A stretch of DNA of 64,000 nt. Origin: Lotus japonicus. Lineage: Eukaryota > Streptophyta > Magnoliopsida > Fabales > Fabaceae. A program made the position numbers and the translations under genes. Positions 1 through 10,721 of this stretch are shown one piece after another. Position 1 is the stretch's first letter. Each line of letters opens with the position of its first letter. Location: contig NC_080045.1 in the NCBI RefSeq assembly GCF_012489685.1, positions 13,913,648-13,977,647 on the forward strand, given 5' to 3'. Under the pieces are notes generated by a model, which made no database searches, had not been told where the DNA came from, and saw nothing but the letters and a program-made list of their open reading frames with translations.

Positions 1-339
1 GTCCAATAGGGGAGACCAGTAACTTATAGGTGTTATTTGAGGCAAAGAACATACTTGGACCTATTTATGGTTTTTTTTATTATTATTGTGTTCTTTCAAG
101 AGCTCCATATCTAAGTTTGATTGGTGGTTCATGGTGTGGATCTTGATGGTTAAAGGAAATGTGTTCTTTTTTTTTCGTCTACTCTCTTACTTACATTACA
201 TGTCTTCTTTCTTCCATACATGTCTTCTTTCACCTCTCACTCACTCAAAATTCTTATCAACAATGGCTGCTTTTGATACTCTGTTGACCAATGTAGCATT
301 CTTCTATTCCATCTTGATATGGGTTTTGGTTGATAGTTT

Positions 340-357
340 GGGGGGGGGGGGAGGGGG
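340..357. repeat. G-run (G12-A-G5)
   Basis: Twelve consecutive G, one A, then five G. A purine homopolymer of this length is prone to length error in sequencing and could form a G-rich secondary structure on the plus strand. No function is claimed. Confidence 0.9.
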
Positions 358-1344
358 AGAGCAAGGGTAGCTACATTGTATATTCAAAACAGTGGCCAAA
401 ACTTAACAAGATGATTGTAGAGATCAACAAGAACTCCAAACAGCTATGTATATGTAACATGACTATAAAAAGGATATCCTAATGTATTGCTTTTCATGGG
501 AGCAGTATATTCACTAGAAAGGCTTGCCTTTGTGACAGAGTTGTTACCTAGGAGTTAAGACAACTTCATCTGAGAGCTTGATATATTAACAATTATGAAT
601 TACACTTACTTTAGATATACTATTGAATGTCATGCATCTATTACATTTTCAATATGTTATTAGATAATAGATCTGTGTATTATTGCAGATGAATCTCTCA
701 CCCATTGTGTGTATAAAGTCCCCATTTATTTATGAATTTTTGTAAGCAAATTATAAGGAGTCATCTTAAGTTGATTTTATTTTGCATGGTAGGGGAAGTC
801 TTTTCAAAACTCTTCACATGAACAATCAGACATTAGACGTCAGAAGGATGTCTAAGGATGGCTCTTGATGTTGTGTGTTTCCTCTTTACTATTACTTTGT
901 AGGTTTTCCTTTCTTGGTTTTGTTTAAATGTATTGTCTGTACAGCCTATTAATCAGTATGGTTTAGTTATATCTTATGAGTTTCACTTCATGACATATGT
1001 AGATTGGTTTCTAATCTTTAGTAATCTATCAGTATGGTTTAGTGAAGGAACCGCATTTCATGAAAAAGGTATCTTCTACACGATTCAACATTGTCGTCAT
1101 TGGAGGTTTACCTTTATTTTATTGTTCTCATCCCATTACATATTGTGAGAAGAAGATCGTGATGAAAAATTGATTATAATCTTTGGTTGAGAACAATCAA
1201 ATAAGCTTTCTTTTTAGCCTTCGAAAGAGATTGCTTTGCCATGAATTTTTCTATTTGAGTGAAAAGATATTAACCTTTGAAAGAGATTGCTTTCAGTTAT
1301 CCAATGAAAAAATATGAATGATTTATATTATATTTCTATCATAA

Positions 1345-1350
<6 letters not shown>

Positions 1351-1386
<36 letters not shown>
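1351..1386. repeat. (TA)18 microsatellite
   Basis: Uninterrupted TA dinucleotide tract of 36 bp in AT-rich DNA. Length is likely to vary between individuals. Confidence 0.95.
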
Positions 1387-1389
<3 letters not shown>

Positions 1390-2050
1390 GTGGAGCACAT
1401 TAGGTTGCCTTTCATTTTCTCTTTCTGTTTCAGGGGATTTGACAACCTATGGTAATCGATTGGAATAATTGCTCTCTTGGACTATCATTAAAAGAGAAAG
1501 GTATCATGCTCTAGCTCTTTATGTATGCCATCTTTTACTAAATATTAATCACTCATTATCTTGATATATAATGTTAACAATGCTTCTTCTTTCAATTCTT
1601 AATTTGTTTAAAGACAACTTTTGTTCAGTATATGAGATTTATAGACGTGTTCACTTGCTATCTTGAATATGTATTTATATAGTGATATGCCAGTCTATTG
1701 ATTTATACCAAAAATTGGCCATATAAAATAAAATGGAAGTGGACTTGGTTGTCATTGTGAAGATAAAATTAGATGATTCTTATAGAAAGAGGTGGGTGCT
1801 GAGATAGTTTCATTATTGCAGGATTGGAATGTGCTTGCAGCAGGTTACATATTAAATCAGGTTATTGGAGATCCTATATTTTCTATTTTCTTCAAACTAG
1901 CTGAATATTTTACATATAATGAGCTCTAGCTTCTTTACACCATTCGTTGATATTGTGGTGAATAAAGAGATTTTGCAGTTAAACCCTATCTTCTACTTTT
2001 TTGGGTGGGTGATATTTAATCTTAACTAACCACGTTATTTCAATCTCTAG

Positions 2051-2227
2051 GAGGTATGGCTATATCTTTGTAGCATTGGGGAAAATTAGTCTTACCAATA
2101 AGTATTTGGTGGAGTTTTCACCAAAGAAGAAGCTTTGCCAGTTTTCAAGATTGGCCGAGGGAGCTGCTTTAAACGGTCTTGAAGGTCTCCTCCTTGAGCC
2201 ACCAAGAGAGACTCTTGACAAGAAGTC
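2051..2227 (+). pseudogene. Exon-like open stretch, unknown product
   Basis: A pyrimidine-rich acceptor-like sequence ending in CTCTAG at about 2050 precedes an open plus-strand frame of about 60 codons. It has protein-like composition, with segments such as YGYIFVALGKISL and LAEGAALNGLEGLLLEPP, and runs toward a stop near 2280. I do not recognise the family. It lies just upstream of a Helitron-like 3' end, so it could be a captured host exon, but no 5' Helitron end was found and the upstream exon-like pieces do not join in a consistent phase. Treat it as an unassigned gene scrap. Confidence 0.2.
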
Positions 2228-2368
2228 TTTTTTATTCACTTTGTTTAGCATTTCAAACTCTTCTATTCCATATGTTGTTTAATATGTTGGTAATTCCTTA
2301 CATCTATGGTTTATGCTATTGTCTTCATGTTCACGAAGAATGTCAAACGAGTTCTTGTTGATCTCAAT

Positions 2369-2514
2369 TAGAAGTTTTTTTGTCCACTTTGCTTATCATT
2401 TTCGACTCTTCTATTTCATTTGCTGTTTATTATATTTTTAATAATCAATGTATTGATTGATGTATCAAATACGATAGACATATTCCCCGTACAACGCCGG
2501 GTAAAAAACACTTG
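2369..2514 (+). mobile_element. Helitron-like 3' end, plus orientation (degenerate)
   Basis: This stretch is about 145 bp and is the inverted partner of 2878-3022. It ends with an imperfect GC-rich hairpin (CCCGTACAACGCCGGG), a short A-rich spacer and CTTG followed by T. Helitrons end in a hairpin roughly 10 nt before CTRR and insert before T. Here the terminal tetranucleotide and the stem are each mutated relative to the partner copy. The 5' end of the element was not found. Confidence 0.45.
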
Positions 2515-2877
2515 TCTTATAACAATTAAAGAGCACCATGGAATATTAATCATACATTATCAGATTTTTAAAATTTTTTAATATGCTAAAAACTGATTGG
2601 TTTAGAGGTAGGTAGTGGGATAAAAATTTGTGCATTTTGATTAATACTAGATATATTCCAGATTAAAAGAAATCAAAAATAAAATTATTTACATGGCTTA
2701 TGACATGCTTACCCTTCAATAATACATCAAATAGCAATTGAGCCATTCCCAAGTTTCCTAAAGTAGTAATACTAATTTCTTTTTGATTTTTTTACTCCTC
2801 AAAAAATAGCTGAAACATCTCCCAATGGATGTCATGTGTCAAAAGTTGCCATCTTTTAGGGCTTCTTTTATATTGTA
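2515..2877. other. Spacer between facing Helitron-like ends
   Basis: About 360 bp of AT-rich sequence between two inverted Helitron-like termini. No ORF or repeat was recognised. It is either host sequence between two tail-to-tail insertions or the loop of a foldback element. Confidence 0.4.
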
Positions 2878-3022
2878 CTAGTGTTTTTCACCCATGCGTT
2901 GCACGGGGAATATGTCTATTGTATTTGATACATCGATTAATACTTTGATTATTAAAAATATAATAAACAACAAATGAAATTGAAGAGTCTGAAATGATGA
3001 GCAAAGTGGACAAAAAGTTTTA
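2878..3022 (-). mobile_element. Helitron-like 3' end, minus orientation
   Basis: Read on the minus strand, this copy ends in a near-perfect hairpin (CCCGTGCAACGCATGGG), the spacer TGAAAAACA and then CTAG followed by T. This fits the Helitron 3' rule (hairpin, CTRR, T). It is highly similar over about 145 bp to 2369-2514 in inverted orientation. A foldback or MITE interpretation with long TIRs is the alternative, but the conserved hairpin-CTAG end lies at the inner edge, which favours two facing Helitron ends. Confidence 0.5.
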
Positions 3023-3056
3023 AATTGAAATATTTGTTGCATAGATTGAAATTTGT

Positions 3057-3164
3057 GTCCCCGTAGGATAGCTCAAGTGGTAGGAGTTGTGGGGCATATG
3101 AGTTGGGTAGGTTCCAGGATCGATTCCTAACAGGTGCAATTTATCATTCTGATGTATAAAAAGA
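3057..3164 (+). mobile_element. tRNA-derived SINE-like insertion with TSDs
   Basis: An A-box-like segment (TAGCTCAAGTGGTAGGAG) is followed about 40 bp later by a B-box-like segment (GATCGATTCC), the layout of a tRNA-derived RNA polymerase III promoter. The unit is flanked by imperfect 16-bp direct repeats (3041-3056, ATAGATTGAAATTTGT; 3165-3180, ATAGATTAAAATTCGT; 14 of 16 identical), as expected of target duplications made by LINE machinery. At about 108 bp it is short for a plant SINE and may be 3'-truncated. It is not a functional tRNA gene because no cloverleaf can be drawn. Confidence 0.55.
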
Positions 3165-3180
3165 ATAGATTAAAATTCGT

Positions 3181-5851
3181 ACAATTGAATAAATAATAAA
3201 AAGATTGCTTAACCACATCTCAAATTTTGCATAACATATCAGGGGATGGTTTAATGATGGCTAATAAAAAATAGCTGATTTAATCTAAAGTAAAAAAAAA
3301 AACAGAGATTATTTATGAACGTGATTATGCAAGTTCGTTTTCACACAGTAAAATAAACTAAGCTTGATGCAGATCAACAGAAAATCGTTTCACGTTCTTC
3401 ATGAACATGAAGTCAATAACGCAAAGCATATATATAAGAAATCACCAATAAAGCATTCAGAACACATATTAATCATGGAAAAAAAATGTGATAGTAGCAC
3501 AAATCAGAATTGTGAAAGATAAATCATAAAGTATGACATCATTTTGTTTATTTGAAGTCATCCCAGTTTGAGCCAATGTTGCAGGGTACCTACAAAATTT
3601 ATGATATATATCAGACTTTGTACAAAATTTACGAACCTTAAACCGACAAAAATAATTTTGCATTCGATGTTCATCAACTTATTTTAATATTTTATGAAAA
3701 AGTTTCTCAGATTTAAATTTTTTAAACTAGCCAACATAGATTTGTTTTGATAATAAATTTTAGGTGCAGAAATTTCTCATCCATTTATAACTGAATGCAT
3801 TCGATTGGTATCCCATTTGATTTTATTGGTAATTTAATATAATATCAATCAATTAGTTTAGAATATAATAATTTTTTTAAAAAAAATATAATGATACTTT
3901 TTATATAAAGCAAACTCTCACGTTACATATGCATAAAAAAATCTCTAGAGTTAAAAAGAAGATTTTCAAATTTTCAGTGTAACATGTGTCAAAATAGGAG
4001 AAGGATTTACTTATACATAGGTGGCAACACCTTGAAACATCATTACAACAAACATAGATCTTTAATTTGCATGTTCTTTTTTGACACCATTTATCAAGAA
4101 GTGCGGTCCCTTAGAGCTGTATAGTAGCCACCAAGTGTATCTAGAATAACACCTTTTATACTATCATTGGTGTAGAACTCATGCTCCTTTTCTTGCAAAT
4201 CCATCACAGATCATCAATCATCGTCATGCTTCTTTGGTAGTTGGGAGTTCAATATCTTTCTTTTACTCTACACCATCTGGAAGGATCTTAAATTGTGCAA
4301 GAGGATGTATCCGTTATAAAAACAGTTACAAATTAAAACCAAATTGCAAACCAAGCAAGAGCTTACATTGTGGACAAAACAGATTGAGAGGAACAATGAA
4401 ATAGTGTTTAGGTAGTGGAAAACAATTGAATTACCAAAAAAAGTGAGCAGCAGACAGGCAAGTCCATAAAACCCAGATAAGAGTTAATAATCTTTTTATA
4501 CTAAGCAATCGAATGTGTGAAGGCTATAATAAATTTCTTCCCTTACCTAAGATTTGGGATGAGAAGTGATGTCCATAGAGCTTAGCAAAGTCTCTATCCG
4601 AACCCTAAACTGTTTCATACATCCACCAATCTAATATACTAACCCCATTCCACATCAAATCAAGAATTGCAGTAACAAAATGGAGACCAAAAGGAGAATG
4701 AATCACATGCCGGAAAAGTTACTTATTTGCATCAGATTCATAATTCTAAAATCCAAAATCAACACAAATCAGTAGCTATAAATTTATCAGCAAGAAATGA
4801 GATAGCAAGAGCAAAGGCCATAAATTGGTGAATGAATATAAGGAATATGATTCAGTCTCCTTACCCACATTCCCTTTCCATTCAGCTCATTAATTGTGTT
4901 AAGGCTTGCTTCTCACTAAGCAAAAGTTCAAGTATCAGTCATGAAGCCAAACTAAACATAGCTTATGAGTTTTAAAGATGGAGCTATGAGTACAACTAAT
5001 CCCCATGGATGTGTCAGGTATAAGGATGCAGTTCCCGGACCATAACCCTAAACATTCTTGAGCCAAATAGGAAACTACCTGAAAATCAAATAGAATCAGA
5101 CCTTTAGTTAAGCAAATTTATAATTTTAACCCATGCACTAATTAAAAAAAATCTTCCACTATTGAGATAGTAAAGCAAAATAAAAGAGACTATAGCTATG
5201 TCTAAAACCAATTTACATTTGACGACAAAAAATAGTTATTAATTAATAATAAAAATAGCAAAATCTGGAATTGAAAGCAATCGTATGAATAAGTATCTTA
5301 CCTAAATCTCATTTCTTTAACTGGGATCTTGGGTCAAAATTGTTGGACGTCCCTTCTTCTGAAACAGTTTCTCTGCCTTCATGATGCTGACATTGTAGAT
5401 GAAGTTTTAGCAGCCAAAACTGGAAGACAATGATGCAATTAAATAAACTTGCAATGGGAAGGATAGAAGCATGTAAGTCTGCTATCAATTGGATGATTAA
5501 ATACATTCAGAGTAAGGGCATAAGAGGAAGCATCACAACATTAGTTTATTTAAGAGACATGGAAGTATCACAAAAACTACCAACAAATACTAAAGCATAT
5601 ATGAAATTAAACAAAATAATCACCAAATAGGGAACGATGAACAAATTAAGAGAAAATTCAAATTGAACAAACACTACCAAATATACTACTCACTAATTAG
5701 TCAATCAAATTCAGCATAAAAAAATAACCTTTAGGAAGCGAAGCATCTTCCTTTGATTTGCAATGATGTCCATAGGTTCCATGATTCAACTTGAAATCAA
5801 ATTAAAAAAAAGGAGATTGAGGAATTTTATGATCAATAGGTTTAGGAGAGG
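3181..5851. other. AT-rich region, no gene recognised
   Basis: No retroelement motif, RNA gene or confident coding exon was recognised. A few short minus-strand open stretches (for example 36 codons at 4094-4204, and about 27 codons around 5320-5400 before a GTAAG donor-like site) have protein-like composition but no recognisable family. The region may include introns or fragments of a decayed host gene. Confidence 0.4.
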
Positions 5852-6174
5852 TGAAGGTATGAAAAACGATAGAAAGGGGGGTTTGAATAGCGTTTTAAAA
5901 CTAAAAACTTAACCCACTTGAGATTTAAATAAATCTCTTCAATCACCAATGATAAAAGTGCAGAGATAAGAGATAAGGAAAGCACACAAATGATTTTATC
6001 CTGGTTCACTTGATAAATCCCTCAAGCTAATCCAGTCCACCCGTTAAGGTGATTTCTTCCTTCTTAGAAAGAAGGCAATCCACTAATCAGAGTTTTGTTA
6101 CAACTGCACTTGCTACCTGCAAAGTGACTAACAATACACTGACTTAGCTAGCACTAAGATTCACTCTCTTAGTC
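5852..6174 (-). mobile_element. Truncated SIRE-type LTR (3'-terminal part)
   Basis: This begins TGAAGGTATGAAAAACG, the minus-strand terminus of the SIRE LTRs seen at 17558 and 28459. It follows them for about 320 bp through the CCAGTCCACCCGTTAAGG segment, then stops matching at 6174. The left neighbour has no primer-binding site, so this is the outer end of a 3' LTR. The rest of the element is lost or replaced by the Athila-like fragment on the right. It is more diverged from the A and B LTRs than they are from each other, so it is an older insertion. Confidence 0.85.
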
Positions 6175-7088
6175 ATTTCTTTGTAGGTTTTGAGTATTTT
6201 TTTCTTTGTCTCATGTAGTGTTTCATGCATTCTCATGCATTTTTATCTTTATTTGAGTTTTAGTTTGGTTTTAGTAATTATATAGTTTTATAAGGGTCTT
6301 TCTTGTATTTTTATAGATTTTAGGACTTGCATTTGTTTTCCATGGAATTGTGAGGACTATTGTGCTTAAAAGCCCTTTGAATTTCTTGATATTTTTCCTT
6401 GTCTTGGTCCTTAAGTGCTTCAGCAGGTAACTCATGAAGAGGGAAGTCCAAAAAGCTTGAAGAATTGATGGAAACATTCAAATGGGGGTTACAAGAAGCC
6501 AAAAAGACCATCAGAACGTGTGTCTGGCGCTCGAGCGCCAGGCATGGGCGCTGGCGCTCAAGCGCCAGCCTTCTAGTAGCAAGGAAGTTGGCTTCTGCCT
6601 TATGAGCGCTCAAGCGCCCCAAGGCAGCGCTTGAGCGCCCCAGCTCGACTATTTTGCCTATAAATAGGATTATAGTCAATTTCTTTTGTATCATTTTTAT
6701 ACTTTGTAAAATTCAGAGGTAGAGGATCATCTAGGAGAGTGAGAGAAGGCTTCCAAGCTTGTGTTCAAGGTTCTTAGCTTGCCATGCTTGGCTAATCTCT
6801 CTTCTTTTACTTTGGTTTTCTTGTAAGACTTTTCCTTTTAAGTTATAATCTTAAGTTCTTTCCCACATGTTCTTCTTCTTTCCTTGAATCCCATATCCAT
6901 GCTTTATGTTTCAAGTTAGAACATGTGCTAGCTTTATGCTTTTCTATAATAGAACATAAGTTTGTTATAGATTAGGGACTTGTTGAGGGATTACCTCTTC
7001 TATGCTTTCTACTAGGAATAGAGTAAGGGTTGGGGTTTGTTGGCCTGAACTTTATAATCTTTGAAATTCAGGTTCCCTCTAATACGAT
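6175..7088 (+). mobile_element. Athila-like (Ty3-gypsy) LTR fragment
   Basis: It carries a cluster of GCGCTYRAGCGC palindromes (6527-6636) just upstream of a TATA box (CCTATAAATAGG, 6658-6669), then a downstream stretch with CTAGGAATAGAGT that is also found in the complete Athila LTRs at 41761 and 49297. The same layout (palindromes, TATA, conserved 3' motif) identifies it as an LTR of a related family. It is truncated on the left by the SIRE LTR scrap and interrupted on the right by copia element C. Confidence 0.65.
6527..6669 (+). promoter_or_regulatory. Athila-like LTR promoter: GCTYRAGC palindromes plus TATA
   Basis: Four palindromic cores lie at 6529 (GCTCGAGC), 6556 (GCTCAAGC), 6608 (GCTCAAGC) and 6629 (GCTTGAGC). 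The second pair is exactly 21 bp apart. The TATA box CCTATAAATAGG follows about 25 bp downstream. The function of the palindromes is unknown; the position implies a U3 enhancer-like role or RNA/DNA hairpins. Confidence 0.6.
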
Positions 7089-7938
7089 TGTCTTGCACGA
7101 TGCTGGGACAAGAGGTTCGACAATCGCTTAACAGTAAAACAGAACTTAACAACAAACCAATAACACACAGAAGTTGTTAACCCAGTTCAGTGAAAAACTT
7201 TCACCTACGTCTGGAGGGTTTGCACCCAAAGAAAGGAAATCCACTATCTCAAGATTCAGGAATTACAGACACTCATGAACAACTCAGTTCATAGTTCACT
7301 TCCTAATCTACCCAGTGTATTTCTACTTAGAATCTCAACCTAAGTATGAGAGCCCCTCTCACTTTCTCTCAATCACTGCCACAGTGATTGATGAATACAA
7401 TGAACAAGTAAAGTTTGAACGCAATCAAACAACACAGAACCCTTCTTTGCTTTATAGAATCAGTGAGCAAAGAGGATTCACAATTAACAAAGAACGAAGC
7501 ACAATAACAAATCCTAAAACACTCGATCTCTCTCTATCAGCTTCGGTAGTCTTCATGTTTTAGGTCTTCATCCTTTTATAGACTTCAGCAGCGGTAGCAT
7601 GGGCTCTAGGATTGGCATGGGCTGAAGAAACAGATTTCAGCAACAGCAATTCAAAACGCAATCTTGATAGATTCGGTTTCTTATTGCACAAGTAAAGATA
7701 TAAATCAATCTTTTAACAAAGATTGTTTCAACAAATAAAAACCCAACAACTAAAACCCTTCTGGAATAACTACCTGCTCCTCAAGTAACTCAAAAACATA
7801 TCTTCAGTAAATCTTCAGAGGGCCCACAACAGAAACACAAGCTGAGGACTAATGCTATAGCTTCACGAGGTCAGATGCCACGGCATCTGCTTCGACAATC
7901 GGTTGTTTTGAAAAAATGCATGGCAACATGTTCCAACA
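7089..7938 (-). repeat. 3' LTR of copia element C
   Basis: Read on the minus strand the LTR starts TGTTGGAACATG at 7938, directly after a purine tract (AAAGGGGAAGAT). It contains a TATA box (CTATAAAAGG, plus coordinates 7572-7581). Its other end is less certain: TGTCTTGCACG at 7089 on the plus strand gives a TG...CA-bounded LTR of about 850 bp, but no second LTR is present to confirm it. Confidence 0.65.
7572..7581 (-). promoter_or_regulatory. TATA box of element C LTR
   Basis: CTATAAAAGG on the minus strand, about 360 nt from the LTR start, a suitable position for the U3 promoter that drives genomic RNA. Confidence 0.6.
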
Positions 7939-8498
7939 ATCTTCCCCTTTGTCAAATTTTGTCTAAAACAACTCACAATCAGAGAGGATAAAAACTAGAG
8001 AAACAATTCTCCCCCTTAGTCAGAGCTCCCCCTCAACTGATGCAACTACACAACCAACTACCATACTTCAAAAGACATAGTTGGAACAAAACACTTAGCA
8101 GCACAAACACACAACCAGAAGTACAATCAGGCCTTAGCATATGATGACACCAAAATAGATCAGCTTAAAACATCACGTTTCAGAAATACTGTCATCAGAA
8201 GTTAGCAACACATAAGCTATCAGAAATACTGCTAATCAGAGGCAACGTTTCAGAAATACTGCTATCAGAAGTTAGCAGCACATAAGCTATCAGAAATACT
8301 GCTATCAGAAAATGCCTCTTGAAACAAACATAGTCATTGTCTTGAACTTGTCTTCAAATTAAACAGACCAAAGCTAACACTATCAGAACAACACACATAG
8401 CAGAAGCAGAAGCAACTTCACAGTAGAAACATAGGTCTTCAGAAACTTCTGATAATAGGTCTTCACATAGGTCTTCACAAACTTCTGATCATAGGTCT
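7939..8498 (-). other. 3' noncoding region of element C with polypurine tracts
   Basis: This lies between the env-like ORF and the 3' LTR. It holds several minus-strand purine tracts: the LTR-adjacent PPT (7939-7952) and others near 8007-8035; a further AAAAAGGGGGAG lies at about 8531-8545 inside the end of the ORF. Multiple PPT-like tracts are known in SIRE-type elements. Short TCAGA-rich repeats are frequent (see 8175-8309). Confidence 0.6.
8175..8309. repeat. Two 70-bp tandem repeats
   Basis: Two copies of a unit starting ACGTTTCAGAAATACTG at 8175 and 8245, period 70 bp, differing by a few substitutions. Each contains TATCAGAAATACTGCTA sub-repeats. They lie in the 3' noncoding part of element C. 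Confidence 0.85.
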
Positions 8499-10721
8499 TC
8501 AAACATCTGAAAACTCAAACATCTGAAAACTACTCCCCCTTTTTAGCACAAATTTGCAAAGGGTGCACGAATACATCCAAAAAAAAAAAAAAGAAAAAAT
8601 AACAAAGTAGTCTTCAGAACTGGAATCCGCTCCTGATCCTTCTGCACTTTCCTCTGCACTCTCTTCAGATCCTTCCTCCTCTTCATTACTCACATTCTGA
8701 GCAGCTGTAGCAGCAGCACTTTGCTCACAATCTTGACGTTCTTCTTCTTGTAGCTTGAGTAGCAACGCATCAACTTTGAGCTTCCTGGCAGTGCTCACCC
8801 TGATTGTCTCCTGCAAAGCCTTGGAGACTTCCAGTAATTCAGCAATTATGGCCTTAGTGCCAGATTCAGTCACAGGAGGGGCAGATGTTCTGCTGGTTGG
8901 TAAGGCAATGTCTAGGACATGTGGCTCCATAAACAAACGTTGATCCAAAGTGATTGGAACTCCACGAGACATAGCCACATCATCCGCCCTGAGAATCTGA
9001 GGATGTTGCTTCAGAATGATCTCAGTAAGAAGTGAAGGAAATGAAACAGGCAGCTTCACAGCACAAGTATCAGCATGCTTCAATGTCTGCTCAAACACAA
9101 AAGTTCCAAAATCAAAAGCAATAGACTTGCCAATCCTATAGATCAATTTGGCAAGAGTTGCAGAAACACCAGAGGTATGCTGAGTAGGAACCCAATTCAC
9201 GGCACCAATCCTGTTAAGGATAGCATACTTCACACTCAGATTTCCAGTAGACAACAACTTCTTGCTGGGCCACTTCTTCACATGACCTGCAGTAAGTTCC
9301 TTGGCAACATCATCCATGGACACTTCTTCATCAACAAATTCAATAGCACTTCTTCCAAGTGCTTGATTGACCACAGCAGGTGAGAACATCACACATTCAG
9401 CCCGCACATAGACTTTTCTGAATTCTGCACTATCAGGAAGTCCCACATCAACAGAGAGATTCACCAAGAACTCTCTCACAAGCTTCTTATAGCACCTTCC
9501 AACATTCTGAATAGTCTTCATCAGACCTGCTTTCTCAATAAGTGCAATAACATCTCTGCACTCAAGAACATCAGAGCCAACTTCCCTTTCCTTGGCCATT
9601 CTCCTCTTGCAAACAAACTTCCACTTCTAAACATTCTCTTCTTAGTGGAAAGACACTCTATCAATAGGAACAACAGGAACATTCTGAGGAATACGCTTAC
9701 TAGAAAACTTCTTTTTCTCAGAAGATCGAATGTCCTGGACACCGACTTCAACATCTGACTCAGAATCTTCAACTTCAACTGAAATCTTCCTCTTCTTCTT
9801 CTCAGTGGGAGTCTTGTCTTCCTTTTTCTTTCCCTTACTCTTCACACTGGCCTGTCGGGACTTGTAGATTATAGGTGAAGACTTGGATTTCTTTGATGGA
9901 GTAGGAGTGACTTCAGGAGAAGAAACCCTTCTTTTCTTCTTCATCCTCGCAGCAACACTATCAGCAAAGGACTCAGTCAGAGGAACATCATCAGAAGCAT
10001 CATCAGAGATGTCCTGAACAGAGGCTGGAGCCTGGATTGGCTCTTCAGAATTGATACCCTCAGAGTTACCATTCTTTGGATCAGCATCCTTTGAAGAGGA
10101 TGAAACAGAGATATCAGGCTGGGTAGCATCACCTGAAGCTTCATGAGAAGTGGAATCCTTTCCAGGTTTTTCTTGAGCAGAACTTTCCATAGACCCAGAT
10201 GTCTCAACATCAAGCACAACATCAGGCACAGGAGACTCTTCATCATTGAGTTCCTCTTCGTCAGGAACATCCTCAAGGATAGGAACATTTGGGGCTTTGC
10301 TGTTCTTGACCTGCGATTTGTAGACCTTACACGTTGGGTTTCTTGATCTCATCTTCTTGGAGGCTTTCTTGGACACAGAAGATGGTTGAGAAGGATCACT
10401 CTTCAAACCCATACACTTGACTCCTTTAGCAGTTCTTTCAATCTTGGCCTTGACAGAATCCTTCTTTCCTGAACTTTGAGACATGATGAATCGAGAGCAA
10501 ATACAAACAGAGTACAGAACAATGAAACAGAATTGCAAATGAGAGATGATAAGTCTTGAAGAAGATAGATGCACAAACGGTTGAGAGACCACAATTTGCC
10601 CGTTGGAGGTAGTTATAGGATAAGTGAACCATGAAGTAACCTTCTCTCTGCTGATGTCACAACGACAGTTACTGATGACCAAGAATAAACTAGCCGTTAA
10701 CACACTGGAGCACGCTAATTG
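8499..10721 (-). pseudogene. env-like / plant transposon-domain protein of element C
   Basis: The reading frame follows directly, in the same frame, after the pol stop codon at 10722-10724. The first ATG inside it is at 10487 (MSQSSGKKDS). The N-terminal half is acidic, serine-rich and low-complexity with basic patches. The C-terminal half (from MAKEREVGSDV at 9599) resembles the 'putative plant transposon protein' region found after pol in env-bearing copia elements (motif KLVREFLVNLS...PAVVNQALGR), then an acidic SEESAE tail. Two in-frame stops, TAA at 9642-9644 and TAG about 15 bp further, split it, so this copy cannot make the full protein. Its role is unproven; these proteins are called env-like by position and show no clear fusion machinery. 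Confidence 0.7.
10610..10619 (-). promoter_or_regulatory. Possible internal TATA upstream of env-like ORF (C)
   Basis: CCTATAACTA on the minus strand, about 125 bp upstream of the ATG at 10487, with TCCAACGG immediately downstream and CAACCGTTTG a little further. It could drive a separate env-like transcript, as an alternative to read-through from pol. Confidence 0.25.

Larger units (their letters stand above)
1..2040. other. AT-rich region, no gene recognised
   Basis: I see no long reading frame, RNA gene or retrotransposon motif here. Short open stretches are interrupted and show no family I recognise. Two simple repeats lie inside and are listed separately. The base composition and T-rich runs resemble plant intergenic or intron-like DNA. 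Confidence 0.5.

Noticed and set aside
2369..3022. MITE with long terminal inverted repeats
   Set aside because: The conserved hairpin-plus-CTAG terminus is at the inner edges of the arms and no target duplication is seen at the outer edges; kept only as an alternative.
3057..3164. tRNA gene
   Set aside because: Only A- and B-box-like segments are present; no cloverleaf or anticodon arm can be drawn, and target duplications show it is a SINE-like insertion.
4094..4204. Small host gene on the minus strand (36 codons)
   Set aside because: Too short, no family recognised, no matching neighbouring exons.
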